Below, one piece after another: positions 1-6,670 of a stretch of DNA of 13,019 bases. The translations under genes were made by a program, and so were the position numbers. The notes under the pieces are model-generated. The model was not told the DNA's origin, did no database searches, and saw only the letters and a program-made list of their open reading frames with translations. Source of the DNA: CADEED01 sp044871085 (GTDB lineage: Bacteria; Pseudomonadota; Gammaproteobacteria; Steroidobacterales; Steroidobacteraceae). Every line of letters begins with the position of its first letter. Positions within the stretch are counted from its first letter, which is position 1. The stretch lies in contig JBIOZI010000382.1 in NCBI GenBank assembly GCA_044871085.1, positions 1 through 13,019 of the forward strand, written 5' to 3'.

Positions 1-31
1 CGGTGCCGGTGGCGGATGCGGCTGTAACTAA
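1..31 (+). CDS. DUF4266 family small Gly/Cys-rich protein, C-terminal end only
   Basis: The frame ending at the TAA at 29-31 reads G-A-G-G-G-C-G-C-N-stop. A Gly-rich tail closing in GCGCN or similar is, from memory, the hallmark C-terminus of DUF4266 proteins: small predicted lipoproteins of unknown function encoded immediately before DUF3570 genes. The DUF3570 gene does start 23 bases downstream, which strongly supports the call although only nine residues are visible. The two closely spaced cysteines suggest a metal- or redox-active or modified tail, but no function is known to me. The start and any signal or lipobox lie outside the window. The alternative, chance coding of a Gly-rich tail in GC-rich DNA, is made unlikely by the neighbour. 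Confidence 0.8.
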   Translation, partial: GAGGGCGCN

Positions 32-54
32 CAACCAACGAGAGCAGCCGCGCG

Positions 55-1290
55 ATGGACAAGGTACACACAGGTCTCTTTCGATTCGTCATAACCTGCC
101 TGGCGGGCGCGGCGGCGCTGCTGTGCGCGACGGCACGCGCGGGCGTGCTGCCCGAGGACCGCGCCGACCTGCTCTACTTCCGCTACGACGGCGGCGGCGT
201 CACCATCTCCGGCCCCTCGATGCTGGTGCGCAAGAGCGTCGGCGAGCACGTCTCCGTGCAGGCCAACTACTACATCGACATGGTGTCGTCCGCGTCGGTG
301 GACGTCGAGACCTCGGCGAGCCCGTATGAAGACGAGCGCAAGCAGCTCAGCCTGTCGGCCGACTTCCTGCACGGCAAGTCCACCTACAGCATCGGCTACG
401 TGAAGAGCGACGAGAGCGACTACCTCGCCAACACCATGTACGCGGGCGTCAGCCACGACATGTTCGGCGACCTGACGACGATCTCGTTCGGCTACAAGAA
501 GGGCGACAACGAGGTGTTCCAGAACGTCCAGATCGACGGCGTGAAGATGAACAGCCCCACCTTCGACGTGGACGGCCAGGCGGAGATGGAGTCGCAGAGT
601 TTCAGCGTCGGCGTCTCGCAGATCGTCACGAAGAACCTGATCTTCTCGGGCCAGTACGAGGTGATCACCGACGAAGGCTTCCTGCGCAGCCCCTACCGCT
701 CGGTGCGCTTCTTCATCGATCCGTTCTCGCAGGGCCGCCAGGACGAGATCTACCCGCACACGCGCTCGAGCAACGCCGGATCGTTCCGCGCCAAGTATTT
801 CCTGCCGTATCGCGCGGCGCTCGACGCCATGTACCGCTTCTATACCGACACCTGGGGCATCATCGGCCACACGGGCGAGCTCGGCTACGTGCATCCGCTC
901 GACAACGCCATGTGGGGCGGCAACTGGATCTTCGAAGCGCGCGTGCGCTACTACACGCAGACCGCGGCGGACTTCTACCGCGACATCTTCCCGCGCGCCG
1001 ACTTCTCGAACTTCATGGCGCGCGACAAGGAGCTCGCGACCTACAACGCCGTCACCGCGGGCCTGGGCGCCACCTACGAATTCAAGATCGACCGTTTCCC
1101 GTGGCTGTCGAAGGCGCAGATCAACCTGCGCTACGACTACATGACGGTGAACTACGACGACTTCCGCGACGCGCGCTTCAGTTTCGGAAGTTTCGGCACG
1201 CTGCCGGACACGGTGCTGGCGCCGGGCACCGAGCCGCTGTACAAGCTCAACGCCAACATCTTCCAGTTCTACATCAGCGCCTTTTTCTAA
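55..1290 (+). CDS. DUF3570 family outer-membrane beta-barrel-type protein
   Basis: This 411-residue protein has a Sec signal peptide (residues 1-29, ending A-R-A before GVL). It is followed by long alternating polar/aromatic stretches such as QANYYIDMVSSASVD near residue 69, FLHGKSTYSIGYVKSDESDY near residue 103, and repeated R-Y/F-Y strands. The last residues, FQFYISAFF, alternate and end in phenylalanine, as in beta-barrel proteins inserted by the BAM machinery. The overall match is to DUF3570, a family of about 400 residues with no assigned reaction. It follows a DUF4266 gene by 23 bases and precedes a 115-residue ORF by 23 bases, so co-transcription is likely. ATG at 55 is chosen because it gives the signal peptide directly; the ribosome site (AGAG region) is weak. 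The barrel is inferred; the family call is firm. Confidence 0.88.
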   Translation: MDKVHTGLFRFVITCLAGAAALLCATARAGVLPEDRADLLYFRYDGGGVTISGPSMLVRKSVGEHVSVQANYYIDMVSSASVDVETSASPYEDERKQLSLSADFLHGKSTYSIGYVKSDESDYLANTMYAGVSHDMFGDLTTISFGYKKGDNEVFQNVQIDGVKMNSPTFDVDGQAEMESQSFSVGVSQIVTKNLIFSGQYEVITDEGFLRSPYRSVRFFIDPFSQGRQDEIYPHTRSSNAGSFRAKYFLPYRAALDAMYRFYTDTWGIIGHTGELGYVHPLDNAMWGGNWIFEARVRYYTQTAADFYRDIFPRADFSNFMARDKELATYNAVTAGLGATYEFKIDRFPWLSKAQINLRYDYMTVNYDDFRDARFSFGSFGTLPDTVLAPGTEPLYKLNANIFQFYISAFF

Positions 1291-1313
1291 ACGGACCGGG
1301 CAGGGATCGCCGC

Positions 1314-1661
1314 ATGAAAGTCGTCGTCGACGCCTCGATTTTCACGCGTGAAGACGGCTCCTTCGGCAATGTTTCCGGCGCGGTGGAGCTCTCGTACGAG
1401 CCGCACGCCGGAGACCTCATTTCCTTCCACCCGACCGCGGCCTCCGGGCCGTTCCCACCGGGATTCACCGGCATGGTCGAAGTCACGCAGCGCATTCACA
1501 GCGCCGGCGGCGATCCGCACGGACTGCTGGTCTCCCTGGAAGACATCACCGTGCAGACGATCCGCGACGCCCAGCGCCTGGCCGAGTTCTTCCAGGCCGG
1601 ATTCGCGCTGCACGTGAACGTCTACGACGTGCGCGACGAGCGCGACCCGCCGCCGGCCTAG
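1314..1661 (+). CDS. Unrecognised 115-residue protein downstream of DUF3570
   Basis: I do not recognise this protein. It begins MKVVVDASIF and has no signal peptide, so it is probably cytoplasmic. It contains an acidic/hydrophobic strand-rich first half (VELSYEP, DLISFHP), a Pro/Gly-rich middle (SGPFPPGFTGMVEV) and a helix-like DAQRLAEFFQAGFALHVNVYDV segment, ending in a Pro-rich tail. The frame is open much further upstream, but that part overlaps the DUF3570 gene. ATG at 1314 lies 23 bases after the DUF3570 stop and follows GGGCAGGGATC, a plausible though imperfect ribosome site. The MKVVVDAS start faintly recalls PIN-like or small regulatory alpha/beta folds, but the conserved acidic residues of PIN nucleases are not evident. 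It probably shares a transcript with the DUF4266-DUF3570 genes. Confidence 0.7.
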   Translation: MKVVVDASIFTREDGSFGNVSGAVELSYEPHAGDLISFHPTAASGPFPPGFTGMVEVTQRIHSAGGDPHGLLVSLEDITVQTIRDAQRLAEFFQAGFALHVNVYDVRDERDPPPA

Positions 1662-1740
1662 CGTTTCATCGGTGAAGGCCCAGGTGGGCAGGCATGGCGC
1701 TTCCTGCGTGCTGTCGGGCACTTGACTGCTTCGCCCATGA

Positions 1741-1769
1741 AGCGGCGCGCGCTCGTTGACCGCGCCGCT
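1741..1769. repeat. 9-bp inverted repeat (hairpin) between the 115-residue gene and the GH12 gene
   Basis: AGCGGCGCG at 1741-1749 and CGCGCCGCT at 1761-1769 are perfect reverse complements around an 11-base loop. No T-run follows, so this is not a classic intrinsic terminator, but it lies in the gap after the upstream unit. The loop carries the start of a TTGACC (1756-1761) that could be a -35 element, with TAATTC at 1779-1784 as a poor -10 at 17-bp spacing. Otherwise the 175-base gap holds nothing I can identify. Confidence 0.45.
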
Positions 1770-1836
1770 CCACAGGCGTAATTCTCGCCGGGCGCACCCT
1801 TCCGTGCGCATCGATTGGATCAACCAGGGGGATTAC

Positions 1837-3078
1837 ATGGACTCGTTCACCCGCGCGACGCGCAGCGTCCGCCTTCTCTTCTCTTTCGTCTTGTTAGCCG
1901 TGGCGGCAGCCGGAGCGGCGCAGGCCGCGACCTGCAACGCCGCCTTCTGCACGCTCGATCTCAACAACCGCATCTGGGTCAACAACAACACCTGGGGCTC
2001 GGCCTCCTCGCCCGCCGGCTGGTCGGAGTCCGTCACCACCAACAGCAGCACCGCGTGGCGCACGGACTTCAACTGGCCGAGCGGCGCGAACAACAACAGC
2101 GTCAAGGCCTACCCGAGCGCCGTGCTCGGCTGGCACTGGGGCTGGCACTTCCAGGGCACGGGCCTGCCGGTGCAGCTCTCGGCCAACCGCGACATCAGCA
2201 CCAACTACGCCTACACCGTGAACTTCGGCGGCGGCGTCGGCAACGTCGCCTACGACATCTGGCTGCACACGCAGTCGAATCCGAACCTCGAGAACCCATC
2301 CGACGAGATCATGATCTGGGTGAACGCCACCGGCGGTGCCGGCCCGATCAGCCAGCAGGCCGTCATCAGCAATCTCAGCATCGGCGGCGCCACCTGGAAC
2401 CTGCACCGCGGCAACATCGGCTGGAACGTCTGGTCGTTCGTGCGCACCAGCAACTCCGGCTCGGGCAGCTTCAACATCAAGGCATTCACCGACTACCTGC
2501 GCGCCAACCAGGGCATGTCGTCCGCCAAGTACCTCACCAGCGTGCAGTTCGGCACGGAGATCTTCCGCGGCGCCGGCAATCTGAACGTGACCAGCTACGA
2601 CACCACGGTGGGCGGCACCACCCCGCCCGGCGGCGGCACGCAGCTGGTGCCGAACGGCACGTACCGCGTGGTCGCGCGCCACAGCGGCAAGGCGCTCGAC
2701 GTGTTCCAGCACCAGACACAGGACGGCGCCAACGTCATCCAGTGGGCCTACGGCGGCGGACCGAACCAGCGCTGGACCGTCACCCACCTCGGCAGCAACG
2801 TGTACCAGATCATCGGCGTGCAGAGCGGCAAGGCCCTCGAGGTGGCGAGCACCTCGACCGCGAACGGCACCAACGTCGACGTGCGCACCTACACCGGAGC
2901 TAACAACCAGCGCTGGACCATCAGCGCCACCAGTGGCGGCTACTTCCGGCTCACGCCGGTGAGCAGCGGCGGCTCCGCGCTCGACGTGTCCGGCGTGTCG
3001 ACCGCCGACGGCGCGAACGTGCAGCAATGGGCCTGGACCGGCGCGAACAACCAGCAGTGGATCTTCCAGGCTCCCTGA
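1837..3078 (+). CDS. Secreted GH12 endo-beta-glucanase/xyloglucanase with C-terminal ricin-B (CBM13-type) lectin domain
   Basis: This 413-residue exported enzyme is predicted to cleave beta-1,4-glucan or xyloglucan by the retaining mechanism of family GH12. The signal peptide is residues 1-30 (A-Q-A before ATC). The GH12 domain runs from about 33 to 258, with NNTWG near 50. The nucleophile is expected at Glu157 in DEIMIW, and the acid/base at Glu241 in FGTEIF. Their spacing of 84 residues matches the family. A Thr/Pro/Gly linker (about 260-268) leads to a beta-trefoil ricin-B domain with three Q-x-W-type repeats (QRWTV, QRWTI, QQWIF), usually carbohydrate-binding. ATG at 1837 follows CAGGGGGATTAC and gives a proper signal peptide; the 27-codon upstream extension of the frame is rejected. 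Asn-rich stretches are typical of secreted glycosidases. Exact substrate cannot be read from sequence. Confidence 0.93.
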   Translation: MDSFTRATRSVRLLFSFVLLAVAAAGAAQAATCNAAFCTLDLNNRIWVNNNTWGSASSPAGWSESVTTNSSTAWRTDFNWPSGANNNSVKAYPSAVLGWHWGWHFQGTGLPVQLSANRDISTNYAYTVNFGGGVGNVAYDIWLHTQSNPNLENPSDEIMIWVNATGGAGPISQQAVISNLSIGGATWNLHRGNIGWNVWSFVRTSNSGSGSFNIKAFTDYLRANQGMSSAKYLTSVQFGTEIFRGAGNLNVTSYDTTVGGTTPPGGGTQLVPNGTYRVVARHSGKALDVFQHQTQDGANVIQWAYGGGPNQRWTVTHLGSNVYQIIGVQSGKALEVASTSTANGTNVDVRTYTGANNQRWTISATSGGYFRLTPVSSGGSALDVSGVSTADGANVQQWAWTGANNQQWIFQAP

Positions 3079-3092
3079 TGGAGGTGGCGGTG

Positions 3093-3111
3093 CCGGGACA
3101 GGGTTTCCCGG
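3093..3111. repeat. Short hairpin between GH12 gene and repeat-protein gene
   Basis: CCGGGA at 3093-3098 pairs with TCCCGG at 3106-3111 around a 7-base loop, within the 43-base gap after the GH12 stop. There is no T-tract. It might slow exonucleases or reduce read-through into the next gene, but a 6-bp GC stem can arise by chance here. Confidence 0.3.
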
Positions 3112-3121
3112 GGGACGTGCG

Positions 3122-4039
3122 ATGCGCGCCCCGCTTCCCCTGATCGTCGTGGCGGCCGGCGCACTCGCGGCCGCCACGATCTACCTGGCCCGCCCTTCCG
3201 CCCACGACCCGCGCGAATCTACGCGTGCGCAGATGCACGCGGAGCCCGCGCCGCGCTCGCCGTCTCCCGCCGCGCGCAGCGCCGCGCCGGCGTCCGCGCA
3301 TGCATCACCGGGCGCGACCGCGCGCCGCGCCTCCGGCCCCGACACCGCGGCCGCGCTCACCGAGCTAGAACGCGCGCTCGCCGCGAGCGATGCCGACCAC
3401 TACGACATCGTGCTCGCCGCGAGGCTGCCCATGCTCATCGCCACCGATCCGGGCGCGGCGGCGCGCTTCGCCGAGCTGCAGACCGAGCCTCGTTTGCGCG
3501 AGCAGCTCGTGCGCCAGGTGGCGCAGCTGTGGGCGGCGCGTGATGCCGACGCCGCCATCGCCTGGGCCGAGTCCCTGCCCGACTCGCCCGAGCGGCAGGC
3601 CACCCTGATCGACGTCTCGCTGATCGTCGCGCGCGGCAATCCGGCGCGCGCCGTTCAATGGCGCGAGCAGTCCATCGGCAACAGCCAGGCGGACGGCGTG
3701 CTCGAAGGCCTGGTGCAGCAATGGGCCGATCGCGATTTCGACGCCGCCATGGCCTGGACCAGCGGCCGGCCGCGCAATGCGCAGCGCGATCACATTCTTC
3801 AGCGGCTCGTGTACGTGCGCGCCGCGGCCGGCGAGCCCGAAGCCGCCGCGCGCCTGGCCGACGAGGCCTTCATGGACGGCGCGAGCAAGGCCGAGGCGGT
3901 GGCGACCATCGCGCACCAGTGGGCATTGCGCGACCGCGACGCCGCCGCGCGCTGGGCCGAGAGCCTCGATCCGCAGCTCGCGGCGCGCGCGATGCGCGAG
4001 CTCGCCGCGGTCGCGGCCACCGTCAATCCACCGGACTAG
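3122..4039 (+). CDS. Membrane-anchored protein with six ~32-residue helical repeats, function unknown
   Basis: This 305-residue protein starts with an N-terminal hydrophobic segment (about residues 5-23, PLIVVAAGALAAATIYLA) that would anchor it or act as a signal. An Ala/Pro/Ser/Arg-rich linker runs to about residue 78. From about residue 109 a motif of the form D-x-D-A-A-x-x-W-A-E-S-L recurs at 109, 141, 173, 205, 238 and 271 (spacing 32, 32, 32, 33, 33), usually followed by a second helix ending in Q-W/Q-L. This is an alpha-alpha solenoid like TPR or HEAT repeats, and most likely a protein-binding scaffold in the periplasm. I do not recognise the family by name; similar W-x-x-D-x-x-A-A repeats occur in poorly described proteins. 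It lies 43 bases after the GH12 gene and may be co-transcribed. The ATG at 3122 has only a weak ribosome site (GGGGGAC). Confidence 0.75.
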   Translation: MRAPLPLIVVAAGALAAATIYLARPSAHDPRESTRAQMHAEPAPRSPSPAARSAAPASAHASPGATARRASGPDTAAALTELERALAASDADHYDIVLAARLPMLIATDPGAAARFAELQTEPRLREQLVRQVAQLWAARDADAAIAWAESLPDSPERQATLIDVSLIVARGNPARAVQWREQSIGNSQADGVLEGLVQQWADRDFDAAMAWTSGRPRNAQRDHILQRLVYVRAAAGEPEAAARLADEAFMDGASKAEAVATIAHQWALRDRDAAARWAESLDPQLAARAMRELAAVAATVNPPD

Positions 4040-4064
4040 CCGCGCGGATTAAGTCACGCGGGTG

Positions 4065-4097
4065 TTGACGGGCCCATGTGTATAGTTGTACTAATAC
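4065..4097 (+). promoter_or_regulatory. Candidate promoter of the GntR-ABC operon
   Basis: TTGACG at 4065-4070 is a near-consensus -35 hexamer. Downstream, the AT-rich block from 4081 on is unusual for this DNA. It offers weak -10 matches (TACTAA at 4089-4094, spacing 18; or an extended TGT-ACTAAT form at 4087-4095) that fall inside the inverted repeat. Transcription would begin close to 4101-4105, giving a very short leader before the ATG at 4111. The exact -10 is uncertain. Confidence 0.55.
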
Positions 4098-4101
4098 ACA
4101 T
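4076..4101. promoter_or_regulatory. Inverted-repeat operator, probable binding site of the YtrA-type GntR repressor
   Basis: ATGTGTAT at 4076-4083 and ATACACAT at 4094-4101 are perfect reverse complements separated by 10 bases. A second, nested repeat TAGT (4083-4086)/ACTA (4090-4093) lies inside. It sits between a good -35 hexamer and the repressor start codon, and its AT-rich composition stands out. YtrA-subfamily GntR proteins are known to bind palindromes of this GTGTA...TACAC type in their own promoters, so repression by occlusion is the expected mechanism. Confidence 0.75.
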
Positions 4102-4110
4102 AGGCACTCC

Positions 4111-4482
4111 ATGTTCATCCTCAACCCCCAATCCGGCACGCCCATCTACCGCCAGCTCGTCGAGCAGGTGCGGCGCATGGTGGCCAGCGGCCAGCTCGCC
4201 GCGGGCGCGCCGCTGCCCTCGGTGCGCGAGCTCGCGCTCGAGCACGCCGTGAACCCCATGACCATCTCCAAGGCCTACAGCCAGCTCGAGGCCGAGGGCG
4301 TGCTGGAGCGCCAGCGCGGCAAGCCCATGACCGTGGCCGCGCAGACGCGCGCACAGGCGCCGCGCACGCATCGCCTCGATCAGCTCGAAGAGCAGCTCGA
4401 TCATCTCGTGCTTTCCGCGCGCCAACTCGAGCTGTCGCCGGAAGATCTCATCAAAGCCATCCGCAAGAAGTGGAACGAATGA
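4111..4482 (+). CDS. GntR family transcriptional regulator, YtrA subfamily
   Basis: This 123-residue DNA-binding protein probably represses its own operon. A GntR winged helix-turn-helix covers about residues 9-77: Y13-R-Q-L followed by an amphipathic helix, then P36-S-V-R-E-L-A, and the recognition helix N48-P-M-T-I-S-K-A-Y, with L59-E-A-E-G leading to the wing. Only about 45 mostly helical residues follow, with none of the FCD, UTRA or aminotransferase-like domains. That is characteristic of the YtrA subfamily, whose members regulate ABC transporter genes next door. ATG at 4111 is chosen over GTG at 4078, because the latter lies inside the operator and would add 11 non-family residues. No strong ribosome site precedes it (TAGGCACTCC), and the leader is short. 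The stop overlaps the ATPase start by 4 bases. Confidence 0.92.
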   Translation: MFILNPQSGTPIYRQLVEQVRRMVASGQLAAGAPLPSVRELALEHAVNPMTISKAYSQLEAEGVLERQRGKPMTVAAQTRAQAPRTHRLDQLEEQLDHLVLSARQLELSPEDLIKAIRKKWNE

Positions 4483-5360
4483 ACAGCAACGACTACATAG
4501 CAGTCGACGGACTGACCAAGAAATTCGGCCGGCACGCGGTGCTGAACGGCATCGACGCACGCGTCCGCCCCGGCGACGTCGTGGGCCTGCTCGGCGCCAA
4601 TGGCGCGGGCAAGACCACGCTGCTCGAGGTGCTGATCGGCCTGAGCACGCCGTCCGCGGGCAGCGCGCAGTTGTTCGGCACGGCGGCAGCAGCCGCGCCC
4701 GCCGCCGCGAAGACCCGCGTGGGGTTCGTGCCCCAGGCGGACGAGCTCATCGGCGAGATGTCGGGCCGGGCCTATCTCAAGCTCATCGCGGCGTTCTATC
4801 CGCGCTGGGACGACGCACTGGCCGAGCGTCTCGTCGACAGCTGGGGCATCGAGGCAAAGAAATCGATCGCGCGCTATTCCCTCGGGCAGCGACAGAAGCT
4901 GTCCATCGTAGCCGCGCTCGCGCACCGGCCCGACCTGCTGGTGCTCGACGAGCCGGTGGCGAGCCTCGACCCGGTGGCGCGCCGGCAGTTCCTGCAGCAG
5001 ATCATCGAGCTCACCGCCGACGAGGCCCGCGCCGTGGTGTTCTCGTCGCACATCGTCTCGGACGTCGAACGCCTGGCGAATCTCATCTGGATCCTCAAGG
5101 ACGGCAGGCTGATCTGGCAGGGCGATCTCGATGCGCTCAAGGACTCCGTGGTGCGCGTGCACGTGGCCGCGTCCGCCGCCGACACCGCGCGCGCCGCGCT
5201 GCGCCGCGTGCTCGCCGAGCGCGCGACCGCGGGCGGCACTACCCTGGTCGCGCTGCGCGCCGCCGACGAGGACTGGTCTGGACTCGGGGAGAAGTTAGGC
5301 CCGGGCGCCCGCCTCGAGCGTCTCGGCCTCGAGGACATCTTCCTGGAGATGCACTCGTGA
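4479..5360 (+). CDS. ABC transporter ATP-binding protein
   Basis: This 293-residue nucleotide-binding subunit would energise the permease encoded next. Walker A is GANGAGKTT at residues 39-47. The Q-loop follows in GFVPQADE near 84. The signature is degenerate, Y-S-L-G-Q-R-Q-K (S134-Q137, in place of LSGGQ). Walker B is LVLDEPVASLDP with Asp157 and Glu158, and the switch His191 lies in SSHIVSDVE. All catalytic residues are present, so it should be active. The C-terminal ~85 residues form an accessory region typical of drug or bacitracin-type (CcmA/YtrB-like) exporters. ATG at 4479 overlaps the GntR stop (ATGA), implying translational coupling; an alternative GTG at 4470 adds three residues. 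Substrate is unknown; lipid-linked or antimicrobial compounds are typical for YtrA-linked transporters. Confidence 0.93.
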   Translation: MNSNDYIAVDGLTKKFGRHAVLNGIDARVRPGDVVGLLGANGAGKTTLLEVLIGLSTPSAGSAQLFGTAAAAAPAAAKTRVGFVPQADELIGEMSGRAYLKLIAAFYPRWDDALAERLVDSWGIEAKKSIARYSLGQRQKLSIVAALAHRPDLLVLDEPVASLDPVARRQFLQQIIELTADEARAVVFSSHIVSDVERLANLIWILKDGRLIWQGDLDALKDSVVRVHVAASAADTARAALRRVLAERATAGGTTLVALRAADEDWSGLGEKLGPGARLERLGLEDIFLEMHS

Positions 5361-6670
5361 AAGCCGAGTTGCGCACCACGCTCGCGCTGCTGAGCTGGCC
5401 GCCGGTGCTGCTGCTGGCACTGTCGTGCGGCCTGACGGTGCTGGTGCAGATGGGACCCAAGATCTACGGGGCCGCGTTGCCCTTCGCGTTGATCTTCTGC
5501 ATCTCGATGCTGGCCTTGCGCATCGCGCGCGTGCTGGAGGCCGGGGTCTGGCGCCTGCTGCCGGGCGGCTATCAAGCCGCGGTGCGCGCGACGGCGCTGG
5601 TCGTGCTGCTGATGTCGCTCACGCTGGGCGCGACCTACATGTGGGCGGCACCGAAGACCATGCGCTTCGTTCCGGCCTGGCCCCTGGTAGCGCTGTTCAT
5701 CCACTTCTCGGTGCTCGGCCTGATGCTGCTGATGGGAATCGGCCAGCGCCTGCCGCGCGTGTTCCCAATCCTGTGCGTGGCCATCTGCACGATCTCGTTC
5801 GGAATCCTGACGCGATTTCGCGGCATCGCCTGGCCATGGTTCACCGCCGTGGCGGTCTTTGCCACCATCTGGCTGTATGCCTCGTTCGGCACACCGCACT
5901 GGCTGAGGTCCGAGAATGCGCGCCGCTGGCTGAACTTCGAGGCGCTGCTGGCCGGCGTGCGCGCGCGCACGAACTTTCATTTCGCGACCCTGAGCTCGCC
6001 CGCGCGCGCGCTGCTGCGCACGCGGCAATCGGCCTCGTTCCTGAGCCTGCCGGTCGCCGCGCTGGCGATGATCGTATGGCTGGCGAACTACCACCTCGTC
6101 ATCGGCGTCGGCCGTGTCCTCGGCAACTATCGCGCCCTTTTTGGCGGCGCATCGTGGATGCTGAGCTGCGTGATGCTGGTGCTGGCGCAACGCTACGCCG
6201 CCCCGTCCCGCTCCCTGTGGCTGCGCTGGGGCGATTCGCGCGCTCAGATCTTCAGGCTCGCCGAGCGCCAGATGCTCCTCGACGCCTTCTTCCTCGGCGC
6301 GTTCACGTGGTACGTCGCAATTCTGTTCGGTATGCAAGCTGGGCTGCCGGTCGAGCCCATCATGACCATGAAGCTGTTCGTCGCCTGCGTCGCGGTCGGA
6401 CTCATTCCAGGGTACCTGGGGATGATCTGGTCGACGTGCCACACCTGGTGGCAGAAGGCACTCGCGCTCGCTCCCATCGCACTCACGCTCACGCGTCTGT
6501 CCAATCAGTGGGTGTTCGCGCTGGGCATTCGCGCCAATTGGAATTTCCCGGTCCTCTGGGATCTGTTCGTACTGTTCTCGCTCGGTGTCGTGGCATTTCG
6601 TTTCATCGCCGCGTGGCGCTGGAAAAGGCTCGACTGGGCACACTTTCGTTCGATCAGGAGAAAAAAATGA
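5357..6670 (+). CDS. Multi-spanning membrane protein, probable ABC transporter permease
   Basis: This 437-residue integral inner-membrane protein starts at GTG 5357, overlapping the ATPase stop as GTGA. I count about eleven or twelve hydrophobic segments. They fall in two groups of roughly six, separated by a soluble stretch around residues 185-230 (ENARRWLNFEALLAGVRART and following). This suggests a fused pair of six-helix ABC-2-type domains, so one polypeptide might pair with two ATPase copies. The tail is strongly basic (SIRRKK), consistent with a cytoplasmic C-terminus. I do not recognise conserved family motifs, so the permease role rests on position directly after the ATPase and on topology. 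Its stop overlaps the start of the next gene (ATGA), whose ribosome site lies inside this coding region. Confidence 0.8.
   Translation: MKAELRTTLALLSWPPVLLLALSCGLTVLVQMGPKIYGAALPFALIFCISMLALRIARVLEAGVWRLLPGGYQAAVRATALVVLLMSLTLGATYMWAAPKTMRFVPAWPLVALFIHFSVLGLMLLMGIGQRLPRVFPILCVAICTISFGILTRFRGIAWPWFTAVAVFATIWLYASFGTPHWLRSENARRWLNFEALLAGVRARTNFHFATLSSPARALLRTRQSASFLSLPVAALAMIVWLANYHLVIGVGRVLGNYRALFGGASWMLSCVMLVLAQRYAAPSRSLWLRWGDSRAQIFRLAERQMLLDAFFLGAFTWYVAILFGMQAGLPVEPIMTMKLFVACVAVGLIPGYLGMIWSTCHTWWQKALALAPIALTLTRLSNQWVFALGIRANWNFPVLWDLFVLFSLGVVAFRFIAAWRWKRLDWAHFRSIRRKK
6656..6660 (+). promoter_or_regulatory. Strong ribosome binding site for the DUF3857 gene
   Basis: AGGAG is followed by an A-tract and then ATG at 6667, ideal spacing. 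It lies inside the permease coding end and contrasts with the weak sites elsewhere in this operon, so the last gene may be translated more heavily than the others. Confidence 0.75.

Noticed and set aside
1722..1727. TTGACT as a -35 element for the GH12 gene
   Set aside because: No -10-like sequence at 16-18 bases; that position is the GC-only arm of the hairpin.
1894..3177. A 427-codon minus-strand frame opposite the GH12 gene
   Set aside because: Ala/Val/Arg/Asp-rich with no motifs; the plus-strand GH12 and lectin domains are unmistakable.
3223..3360. Low-complexity Ala/Arg/Pro-coding stretch as a possible DNA repeat
   Set aside because: It encodes the linker between membrane anchor and repeats; I see no exact DNA repeat unit.
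4078..4110. Upstream GTG start for the GntR regulator
   Set aside because: It lies inside the operator palindrome and adds 11 residues not expected in the family. The ATG at 4111 begins FILNPQSGTPIYRQL as family members do.
4874..6643. A 589-codon minus-strand frame opposite the ABC genes
   Set aside because: It is rich in Gln/Arg/His with no motifs, and antisense to clear ATPase and permease genes; a high-GC shadow frame.
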